From Pteria penguin (lineage: Eukaryota > Mollusca > Bivalvia > Pterioida > Pteriidae), in assembly GCA_035048485.1 (NCBI GenBank), contig CM068582.1:34337596-34401595 (forward strand): 64,000 bases of DNA, written 5' to 3'. A model generated the notes under the pieces. That model was not told the origin of the DNA, did no database searches, and saw only the letters and a list, made by a program, of their open reading frames with translations. The translations under genes and the position numbers were made by a program. Positions 53,846-64,000 of the stretch are shown piece after piece (positions within the stretch are counted from its first letter, which is position 1; each line of letters opens with the position of its first letter).

Positions 53846-55086
53846 ATCTATCAGTCTTACAGGAGATCTATCAGTCTTACAGGATACCATACGTCTTGTA
53901 TTTATTCATCAGTCTTACAGGAGATGCGTCTTGTATTTATCTATCAGTATGACAGGAGATGCGTCTTGTATTTATTCATCAGTCTTACAGGAGATGCTTG
54001 TTGTATTTATCTATCAGTCTTACAGGAGATCTATCAGTCTTACAGGATATCATACGTCTTATATTTATCTATCAGTCTTACAGGAGATGCGTCTTGTATT
54101 TATCTATCAGTCTTACAGGAGATGTGTCTTGTATTTATTCATCAGATATTCATCAGTCTTACAGGAGATACATCTTGTATTTATCTATCAGTCTTACAAG
54201 AGATGCGTCTTGTATTTATTCATCATATATTCATCAGTCTTACAGGAGATGCGTCTTGTAATTATCTATCAGTCTTACAGGAGATCTATCAGTCTTACAG
54301 GAGATGCGTCTTGTATTTATCTATTAGTCTTACAGGAGATGTGTCTTGTATTTATTCATCAGATATTCATCAGTCTTACAGGAGATGCGTCTTGTATTTA
54401 TCTATCAGTCTTACAGGAGACCTATCAGTCTTACAGGATATCATACGTCTTGTATTTATCTATCAGTCTTACAGGAGATGCGTCTTGTATTTATCTATCA
54501 GTCTTACAGGAGATCTATCAGTCTTACAGGATATCATACGTCTTGTATTTATCTATCAGTCTTACATGAGATGCGTCTTGTATTTATCTATCAGTCTTAC
54601 AGGAGATGCGTCTTGTATGTATTCATCAGTCTTACAGGAGATGCGTCTTGTATTTATTCATCAGTCTTACAGGAGATGCGTCTTGTATTTATTCATCAGT
54701 CTTACAGGAGATGCGTCTTGTATTTATTCATCAGTCTTACAGGAGATGCGTCTTGTATTTATCTATCAGTCTTACAGGAGATGCGTCTTGTATTTATTCA
54801 TCAGTCTTACAGGAGATGCGTCTTGTATTTATCTATCAGCCTTACAGGAGATGCGTCTTGTATTTATTCATCAGTCTTACAGGAGATGCGTCTTGTATTC
54901 ATCTATCAGTCTTACAGGAGATGCGTCTTGTATTTATTCATCAGTCATACATGAGATGCGTCTTGTATTTATCTATCAGTCTTACAGGAGATGCGTCTTG
55001 TATTTATTCATCAGTCATACAGGAGATGCGTCTTGTATTTATTCATCAGTCTTACAGGAGGAGATGCGTCTTGTATTTATTCATCA
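53846..55086 (+). repeat. Minisatellite, 35-bp unit, about 35 copies
   Basis: Unit is GATGCGTCTTGTATTTATTC plus ATCAGTCTTACAGGA, with TTCATCAG and CTATCAG variants. Some units are shortened to GATCTATCAGTCTTACAG, and GATATCATACGTCTTG variants recur near 54040, 54435 and 54530, suggesting higher-order duplication. The unit has no stop in the three plus frames, so long spurious ORFs run through it (up to 404 codons). Confidence 0.95.
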
Positions 55087-55257
55087 AACAACATCATCTG
55101 TTATTTTCTGCAATATACGTAAGATCGATCAATCATGAGCTAGGAAAATAGATGTGTTTTATTAAACCTTTTGTTAATTCATAGATTTCTAATTGATTAC
55201 ATCTTTGGCAGATATAAAACGATTTTCCCAAAGATTTAAATGCGAGTCAAAATGAAA

Positions 55258-55309
55258 AGTGTGTGTGTGTGTGTGTGTGTGATGGTGTGTGTGTGTGTGT
55301 GTGTGTGTA
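55258..55309. repeat. (TG)n microsatellite
   Basis: TG run with one GATGG interruption, 170 bp after the minisatellite. Confidence 0.9.
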
Positions 55310-56584
55310 ACTGCGTGAGGTGTGTGCAACTGCGTGAAGTATGTGCGCGCGTTGAGTCGGGCTCATTATAATTCATGTAGTTAAATATCGATTGGTCGGA
55401 GTGCATGCGCATAAAGGCATCTGCTTTCTCCTATTTGACGTAAGCTATTATTAACGCTGCATACATATATCCCTGATTCCTTTTTTTATTATCCATGCAA
55501 GCTTCATGAATTTGGTGCATCTGAGCTTACCAAGCAAAATCTTACAATGTAAATATAACATGAGCATACATTAATGAATGTACAGTTGCAAAAGTTGTAA
55601 ACATTAGATAATACTGTGTATGTAGAGGATCGTTATTATTAAACGTGTCACTTTACACTGATTGATTTCAAAGATTAACTGCAACATAAGCAGAATAAGT
55701 ACTACAACACGAAGTATTGTTAGTCGTACACGGCATGTGGGAAGGAATGGAGATAGAGATAGGTGTGACCTTCTTTCGTCAACATCTTGATGCATTATAT
55801 TGACGTAATCCATACACATGCATTAGTAGTTTTTCATGAGATTATATAACTTGGCATTGTAGCGGGACACACCTCGTGTAGTTGTGGTAAAGATTAGTGA
55901 TTTTTCTGTGACAAAACACGTTTTTGTCGGGGGGTTAATAGCTTATGTAAGCAAATCTGTGTTTTATTTGCCAGGTAGAGTATTTCTGAAGTAGACAGCG
56001 GGACTGTGTGAGCATGACATTCATTCATGTCGTCTGTTGGTAACTGAAATCGGATTTTTTATTGTTGGTTTATATGCGTTCTTTGTTTATTTTTTCAATT
56101 GTATTTTCGGTGTTTTATAAGGATCCTTTTTCATTCTGTGTAGTGATAGCCAACTCCAGGTATTTTGATGTACCTGTAGTCGCAAATGTTGAACTTAGAG
56201 TATAGCACGTTGAAACTAGTTTGACAGTGATCTATCTTACAGAAGTCAGTTAATGAAGAGTAGTTACTGCAGTTCTCTTTTCGCGCCAGCAGTCTGGACA
56301 TGGTACTTACAAAAAAGAACTCGACAATATATAGAATTCATGATTGGTGGTTATTTACTCATCCGGTTTCATTTCAGAGAGGTACCTACTCGCTCTAGAA
56401 AGTTTAATTCTTGAAAGAGAGTGTTAACATTACTTCCCTGTCTCTAGTTCATCTTTTTCTAGTTTGCTGGGACTAATGCACAGGAAAGCTAATGTCATAC
56501 CGTCGGATGGCGTAGACAGTCAGGTGTTTTCATTTTTTCTTCAAATGACCATAGGTCCTAGCTCTACTATACAAGAAAATGTTT
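55310..56584. other. Intergenic, nothing recognised
   Basis: No domain-bearing ORF and no repeat from the window's families. GTGCATGCGCAT at 55402 is a weak NRF1-like word. Confidence 0.4.
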
Positions 56585-57000
56585 CATATTTCATACGTAC
56601 ATTCCCCAGAAGATCTTCAATTTTGTACAGAAATTTCTAATCTTGACCTTAGAGGGAATTTTTAAAAATATTAACCTTAGCAATATCTTATAAACAGTAA
56701 GATATGTGGCTGTCGTATTTAGATCTGTCTTCTTCGAAACTTAACCTTGACGAGGTCTTTGAATAGTAAGAGATATACCTTTCTTATTTACCATTTATAT
56801 TTCTTATGAATAGAACTTTTGATTGATACCACATTTTCTTCCCTCTGGGAGAACTTCGCAAGACATGAATTCACATTTCATATGTACAGTACCCATAAGA
56901 ACATCTTTCACTTGGTACAGGTATTTCTTACCTTGACCTCAAGGTCAATTTTTAACAAACTTGAACCTTAGTCATATCTTTAGAATAGTATGCGATATGA
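56585..57000 (+). repeat. Two-unit repeat of about 290 bp
   Basis: CATATTTCATACGTACATTC with TCTTGACCTTAGAGGG and, 290 bp on, CACATTTCATATGTACAGTA with CTTGACCTCAAGG; the blocks following each also correspond. Confidence 0.6.
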
Positions 57001-57034
57001 CTTTCATGTTCAGCGTCTATTATATTTTAATGAG

Positions 57035-57690
57035 TTTTTATGCCTCCGCCAGGTATGACAGAGGGCATTATTTTAAGTGTTTGCTTTGTCCGCCCTACCG
57101 TCATTTCGTCACACATTTAGTTTCTGGATGATAGTTTAAGTACCTTTAGACATATTCAAACTAAATATGGATATATGCTTACTTATTAAGAGAAGAAGAA
57201 CCCTATCGACTCTGGGTCCAAAGGTCAAGATCACAGCTGACGAAAATAGACTGTATTGGTTTCTGCCGGATAACCCAAGTACCTTCTCATCATATTCAAA
57301 CCAGATTTTGATATATGCTTACTTATCAAATGAGAAACCCTAATAATTTTGAGGTCAAATGTCAAGATGACTGCTGACGAAAATAAACTGTAATAATTGG
57401 TTTCCGGATGATAACTCAAGTAACGTTCTTTATATTCAAACCAAAATTTGGAGTAATACTTAATTACTGATTTTGGGGTCAACGGGCAAGGTTAAAGCTT
57501 ACGAAAATATACTGATATTACTGAGGTCCGGATGATTACTCAGGTAACTTTCATTATACTGAAACAAACTTTGGATATATGCTTACTTATATAAGAGAGA
57601 AAGAACCCTACTGATTTTTTGGTCAAAAGGTCAAAGGTCACGACTGATTGAAAAGACTGATTCTATTGATTTCCATGTGATTTTCATATA
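57035..57690 (+). repeat. Element with four-unit tandem core after TATGCCTCCGCCAGG
   Basis: Opens TATGCCTCCGCCAGGTATGA and CAGAGGGCATT. Units of 130-150 bp carry TTCCGGATGATAACTCAAGT, ATATTCAAACC and TATATGCTTACTTAT, GGTCAAAGGTCA. Non-coding. Confidence 0.65.
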
Positions 57691-57863
57691 TTATCGTACA
57701 TCATCAATTGCTCATCAGAATTTGATCATACTTTACAGGCCAGATTCTTTTAATTAGAAGTAATTTAAAATCTTAACAAATGGGAAGCATGCCTATAGAT
57801 TTAATTTGAGGGTCAATATGTCAAAAGGCAAGGTCAAAACTGATAATACATCTATTTATAGAC

Positions 57864-57907
<44 letters not shown>
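57864..57907. repeat. (ATT)n microsatellite
   Basis: About 14 ATT trinucleotides. Confidence 0.95.
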
Positions 57908-60900
57908 GTTATTACTTATAAATTAGGATATTAATTAACTAATTAATGACCCGTGAAACTTGTAAATTAGGAAATGAATTAAGCCCACAGCGGGGACATA
58001 TGTGGATTAAAATTCAATAACATAGCATGTTTTACTGAGAGTATTATCTCCAACCCGCTTAAAATAACACGACAAAATGTTTGAACCCAAATCAAGAACG
58101 GCTTTATGTTGGTGTTCCCATTAAATTGATTAAATTGTCATAAACATACACAAAGGTTCATTTCTCGTAAATATCGGCATATCTTCCCAATGACATCAAA
58201 GGTTATGAAACATCAAAAGCGATAAACATGACATATTTCTGATTTACAACATATACAAGTTCATATATTGTCTTTTAACTCCGCTCCGTACACTGATATT
58301 TGAAAGGGACTGAATAATATAAATATTATTAATTTGTTATTATTTTCAAGTTTTACTGCTACATTTTGACTGCGATGTCACAATGATGTATAAAAGAGAA
58401 TCCACATAACACACCTTTGCCATTACCGGTTAAACCCATCTGGAGATATTCTAATTTCGAAGTCAATTCCTGACATGTACAGAGACAATGCTGTTACCAG
58501 TCGGTTCAAATTAGATTCCATAACATCATTTATAATGATTATGATAAGGAAGCTTTCACATAAATATCATGAATTATATACTTAGTATCACGCACTTTTA
58601 CAGCAAAGAGTCAGGAGGGTCCCGGAAACAAACTCCCCAGAACCATTATATTATTGAACTTAGATCAATGATAAATTAATATTTTAAGGTTACAAGATAA
58701 TAAGTGAATAGATAATGACTATTGAGGGTTTATTACCCGTATCTTGCATGTTTGGTGCATATGATAAATCAAACCTGGACTTTTAATTGCGCATTCTGCA
58801 TTTGAAATCTTGAAACGTTTAATAATACGGTGGCAAACAAAGTCCAGGAAAGGAATCACATTGTCTAAAGTTTCTTCTTCTTCTTCTTCTTTCTCTTCTT
58901 CTTCTTCTTCTTCTCCTTCTTCTTCTTCTTCTTCTCATCTTCTTCTTCTTTGGGGGGGGGGGGGGTGAGATTGAATGATACCTTTTAAATACTATCATTG
59001 AAATCAACCACATTGCATAGATTTAAATCAGACTTGTCATAAAAGAAAACCATCATGTGAAGATTTGCATAGAAGAAGATTACTTTGAGCTATGGTCTCT
59101 GACTCTTAAAATGTTTTGGCCTATACTGGGTCCTTAAATTATTCCCACTTTTAATCTTCCATATGCATAAAACATCCGTATTGAAAAAAAAGCTGCTGGT
59201 GGAAACCTGTTGCATAGCCTACATCCTCACTCGATTTAATCCTTATACTCTTTTTGGAGCATACACCTTTGCGTTCATGGTCGTACAATAGTCTTCTTAT
59301 ATACAAGTTACAGGAGCCTTGCCCAGGAGGCAGCTACTATTATCATTGCATAGTTTGCTAACTGCAAACCATTTACGGTTCTACAGATTGTCATTGTCTG
59401 TCTGTCTGTCTCATTCTTCGGAGTATTTCCGTATCTTTGTGTCTCACATACTAGTGAAGGTGCATCGGTAGTAAAATATGTGATCTTGACCTTTCAGTTT
59501 TGACTCTTAAAGATGACTTGTAATCCGGCTGAACCGTCTTTGACAGTTCCTTATTTCTTTATACATTATTCAATGTTTCTTCTTCTCCTTATTATTATGA
59601 TTAGTAGTAATAGTAGTATTGTTTTTACTGTTGTTCTTATTTTAATTTATTTTATTCTATTTTGTTTCACTTTTGCTGAGAAGTAGCGATGAGTAATCGT
59701 TAAATTAGACCCATGAATTGTAAGATTTCATTTCCAACAAAAAAGGACACGTGAACAGACAAATTGAAACCGTTCTGATGTAATTTTATGTTTCAATAAG
59801 ATTCATCTATTTAAAGCTAGTCCCACAAATGTCAAAATCAATATATCAGCTTAGTCAAAATCAATTTGCTCGTGCATTTGAAACAAAATTGGCAGGAGGA
59901 CAAACTGTGCACTTGGCTGTCAGAGGTTTTGTGTGCACACCATTGATGCAATATGTATGTACCCCATAGAGAACGCACTCGGGTATTCCATTCACTATAG
60001 CACTTTAGCGACAAAAAGTCAACAGTAGTGCAGGTTTACCCCCGACATGGATTTGATTGCTGTTTATCTACTCCTTACTGTGCAGGTGCATCAATCTCTT
60101 ACCTATGTATGCTCTTTTGTATTATACAAACACAGATTGAGCGTACCTATGACTTCGTGCTGAGTGATCAAGGTACGTCCGCATCTGGCGAACTGACAGA
60201 AGGAAGATATATGGACCGAAAGATAGATTTGATTGTAATCATAGGGCATGTTACATAATAGAATATGTCTCTTAAGTATATTGTTTTTCTTCTGTTTGCA
60301 ATTGGTCCTGGGGCTTTGGGAAACCTCTCAGATATATTCTGACTCCAGCACAATATATGTTAAAAGTGACATACAATATTCTTATCCCATAACTCTATCC
60401 TCCCTCGCGTGAACTTCTGAATCTGTCAATGCTTTCGATGAAATCAAAATTCTGATGCTACATATATATGGGACCATTTTATTAATATTGGTTTAATGAT
60501 TGCAGAAGAACATGAAGTTGTTGAAATATCTGGAAAAGTTGTATTGAACACATCATCATATCCATGGTGGAATAACAAGCTTCCTAAGTGATTTGTTGAG
60601 CCCATTGTCAGGCCAAAATGTACCTCAGATCCAATCAATCTGCAAACAAAACATTTTCGTGCAACTAGCTAAAATTGATAGAACTATACCATTATTTGAG
60701 TTATTAAACTGAGCAACCACCAACTAGAGAAATTTCCTCAATTATAGGTACCCCAATATTAGAATAGCTTTCACATCCATCAACTCCTGTCTTCACTCTG
60801 CGCGTTCATGTTTACAATGACATTTTGACAAAAAAAAAACAAACATACTGCAATATCGAAAGATAGAAACGACCATAATTTATGTATTTGATTATTAAAT

Positions 60901-63840
60901 GATGAGTTAAAACTAAAAACGAGAAATACAAAACTAAAATACTTTTACCTGAAATGACGTTTCCCTGTAAGAAAATTCAGTCAAAGCGAGTAACCTAAAG
61001 TCGGCCATTGCAATGAATTTTCCCCACCGTTTCTTCGAAATGGATCCATCTAATGATCAAATGAAAAATCAATAGCTTGTGATATCTCTAGTTATTTTTG
61101 GTGGATGTAGCCAGTCAAGTAGGAGACGCTTACTCCCCGAGCATCTGATCTTGTCTGTAATTGCCAGGGGTCCAGTAACATATCAGTTAAAGAACGAATT
61201 AGTAAAATATGTTTTCATCTTTAAATTGAGTGTATGCTGATATTTTTCTTTGTATGTGATAAGGTGTTTCTTAGAAAATAGACTAAAATCCAAAGCCTTT
61301 TCTAGGTATGTAATTAATTATGACAAGATTTGTAGTCAGCACTTTAGTAACCTCTGTCCCTCCTCTTTCTCAGTGTAACCTCGTAACTTGCCCGTTCTCT
61401 TTCATGTTAATCACCTTGAACATTGATATTAATGTATTCAGGCGACTTCTTCTAGTCTATAGAACATTTACAGACTTATTTGCATAAATTTGTGTCAAAA
61501 ATTAATTAATCATTTAAATTGCAACAACTCTGAATCGTTTCATTCCCGAATTAGCTCGAATGCTATATTTGATATATTTTGAGGGTCACATGTGTAGTAT
61601 TTGTAACAATTTGTCGACCTGTAGTTGTAAAGGAAGTAACACTGTCACGTGATATGGCTGTATTTGCATTATATTATGCAATAACTTACAAAAACACATA
61701 GTACATAAATGGAGAGCTGTTCAAAAAATGAAAATGTATATTTAATACTCAGAGATACCATGTGCATGGTTAATACATCATAAGACAGAACTATGAAATG
61801 AACAACTTCCCTTATATTCAGAAACGTTTTCGCGAATCAAAGATTTTGTTATGGGGATCCGTTTCTTTTCTTCTAGTCTCTTTCTTCAATTACATGTTCC
61901 CTCGATATAGGGGTTGTTTGTTTTAAATCTTACTTCATACAAAGATACGAAATCACGGAGAAATTACTTCCTTATTGGATGTGTATCATGTTTTATGCAG
62001 TTTGTTCATGTAAATGCGATGTTCTGTTTTGTGTTTTACGTCTTATCCCAGCAAGGCTTACCTGTACTAGTAATGTAAAACTATGCATTTTGTGTCGTCT
62101 GCATAGTATATTGATACCTTCAGATTGTTTTGTATATTTTGTTTCTATTCTTTTGTGAGTACGTTTGTCTGTCCTTTTGTTGCACTCCTTCAGTTCTCGT
62201 CATTTTTGTAGGTAACTCGTATGTTACTTGGAACAACACCATACTGTCTAGCTTCTAAAAGAATTGCTGTATGGGCAATGATCCGAATTGTACGTTCACT
62301 GAAAGCTTGATATATGTACCGATACAATAATATCCTCGTGTACCAACAAAAGAACTGCTCGGCATTACTCACTGCCAAATTTAATCAAAAGCATGAAATA
62401 AATCAACATTGAAGATGACCTCAAATGAATTACTTTAACCTCAATTTAACAAAATTTGACCAAAATTAGTCACTCTCTCAAGCTTTAAAGTTTCCGCTAC
62501 CCACGATAAAGATATTGCTAAAAAAGGATTACATTGTGACATATATATGCATAATGACGGCGTTTACACAGACATAATTACAGGGTATCGTCCCTTAACA
62601 GTGGGCCACTCAGATACTCCAATAACCTGATCCTAGAGCTCTCGACTACCTTACCAATTGTCACCATGTGTTTGTTATTTCGTAGTGTTATAATAACAGA
62701 CGGAAAATCTATTTTCTTCTTTCCGCTCATCTTAAGTCAAAATATGACCTTACAAAACATACGATCATAGTTCTCAGTCAGTGTAATGGGGATATCGTGT
62801 TAAACACAAGTTAGGTGATACCCACTCTTTAAAAGGAGGGTTGGATATCAAAGCTTCCTTAACACAATGCATATATGCTAATTTGCACCGATATATTTAC
62901 GATGAGATTTGGTCGTAAGATTATCATTATCATCCGGGTCAATTTATTACAAAAATTGTTCGGCAAGGTATAACAAGCCGTTGCTGGTGTGGTACCATTA
63001 CTCACAATATCAGGGCTTTCTTTTGATATCGCGATATGAAGGGTCAGATTTGGGCTATGTGCATATTTCAGAATTCCTCGGGTAAAACCTCCATGATTGA
63101 GAAACGATAACTCTTCTAGTTGCCTGTTTAATGGCGGGAAAGAGACCTAATGATGGTTTTGACTTGTGTTGGAAGTTTGAAACGCATGAAGATGTGCTGC
63201 TAGACTTTACTGTTATCTGGACGGTCAGGTTTTAGCCATGTCAGATACCGGATTAGTCTGTCAGTATCGTAACATCCTAGTTAGACACAGAATGAAGATC
63301 TAATGTCATATATATACCTATCTTAGTAGTATCAGTGTCTTTAGTTTAATTAATTTTTTTATAAACACGTTTTTTTTCCTGTTGAATACAGATTTAAAAA
63401 CAGCGTACTTCACCTTTCAAATCGTTTGCCCTGCATTTCTCTTAAATTCTCACTAACCTATCATTATCTCTTTATATGTTTTCTTTAATGCACAAATTCT
63501 CTTTTACGAAGAATGCATCCCTAATAAGTGGTCCAGTATGTAAAGCTTAATGCCATTTAAGCACATGATGAAGCAGTTTGTGTAGATTGAATGTCCTCGT
63601 CTGCGTTGTGCACCATCTGTTTGCTGCTCCTTGTTTCACAGTTCATATAAACGCTTTGTTGACTCTCATTATGATGCGAAATGTCATTTCATTTACGTCT
63701 TGATTTCAGTTTACAAGTTGACCTATTTAAACATGCTTAAATTCTCATCACACGCCCATTATTGTAGCCCTCCGTGCTGATTTTACGTATATTACCATGG
63801 CTGTATGCGTGTAAATGTTATGCATCTCCTTTATTTAAAT
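57908..63840. other. Intergenic, no gene recognised
   Basis: Apart from the TTC tract, I see no coding exon with domain support and no dispersed family member before the SINE at 63841. An ORF at 60028-60258 has splice-like borders inside it (ACAG at 60130, GTACGT at 60172) but matches nothing known. Confidence 0.4.
58871..58965. repeat. (TTC)n tract followed by a G run
   Basis: About 80 bp of almost pure pyrimidine TTC/CTT, broken by single-base changes, then a G14 run. The minus-strand arginine-rich ORF over it is an artefact. Confidence 0.9.
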
Positions 63841-64000
63841 ATTGATTGATTGATTGATTTTTGTTTAACGTCACACCACGAATATTTCACGTATATGTTG
63901 ACGGTATCTGCCTGATGCGGGGCATAAAAATTTGAACCTTTGCCACGGATCCACCCGAAGCAGTGAGGGATCTTTAACGTGCCATGCATACCACGACACG
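63841..64000 (-). mobile_element. tRNA-derived SINE, copy 4, cut by window edge
   Basis: Tail (ATTG)n at 63841, then GACGGTATCTGCCTGATGCG, CCACCCGAAGCAGTGAGGGA and TCTTTAACGTGCCA. The tRNA-like head lies beyond the window. Confidence 0.85.

Noticed and set aside
53846..55086. CRISPR-like array
   Set aside because: Units are contiguous with no unique spacers, and the DNA is eukaryotic. It is a minisatellite.
53924..55138. 404-codon ORF, the longest in the window
   Set aside because: It is a translation of the 35-bp minisatellite. All three plus frames are open because the unit has no stop in any of them; the peptide is a monotonous 35-residue cycle.
58819..59013. Arginine-rich minus-strand ORF
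   Set aside because: Translation of the (TTC)n tract.
60028..60258. 76-codon ORF with internal splice-like sites
   Set aside because: No recognised domain, no neighbouring exon in a matching phase; kept only as a remark in the intergenic entry.

Overview
The window is animal nuclear DNA, most likely from a bivalve mollusc. It carries two intron-rich genes with canonical GT-AG splice sites. The introns and flanks are full of dispersed repeats of the kind common in bivalve genomes: GACCTTGACC-rich tandem-core elements, elements starting near CAAGAGGCCCAAG, and a tRNA-derived SINE. The species cannot be named from the sequence alone.

Two complete protein-coding genes can be assembled exon by exon with reading frame kept across every junction. 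DDX27, a DEAD-box RNA helicase of ribosome biogenesis, is on the minus strand with 17 coding exons from 26688 down to 2526 (680 aa). FEN1, the flap endonuclease of Okazaki-fragment processing and long-patch base-excision repair, is on the plus strand with 13 coding exons from 26968 to 47374 (378 aa). They sit head to head, with 279 bp between start codons. That gap holds an E2F-type site and an ETS-type site, so it is probably a shared bidirectional promoter. All DEAD-box motifs of DDX27 and all seven acidic metal-binding residues plus the PCNA-binding box of FEN1 are intact.

Layout: 1-1457, no recognised feature. 1458-2396, repeat element with a tandem core. 2526-26688, DDX27, with introns carrying MITEs, SINEs, tandem-core elements, a pogo/Tigger transposase relic, TA microsatellites and a BED-finger hAT relic inserted into a non-LTR retrotransposon relic. 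26689-26967, promoter. 26968-47374, FEN1, whose 8-kb first intron holds a fold-back sequence, a decayed coding repeat and two copies of a 2-kb inverted-repeat transposon. One of those copies is nested in a hAT element with perfect 8-bp target duplications. 47375-64000 is largely intergenic: a SINE, decayed repeats, a 1.24-kb minisatellite with a 35-bp unit, microsatellites, and two possible first exons of an unrecognised plus-strand gene.

I saw no convincing new molecular system. The most notable points are the divergent DDX27-FEN1 pair, a tandem splice donor in FEN1 where only one choice keeps the frame, the nested transposons with readable target duplications, an insertion whose empty site survives next to it, and several unrelated repeat families that share one design: single-copy ends around a tandem core.
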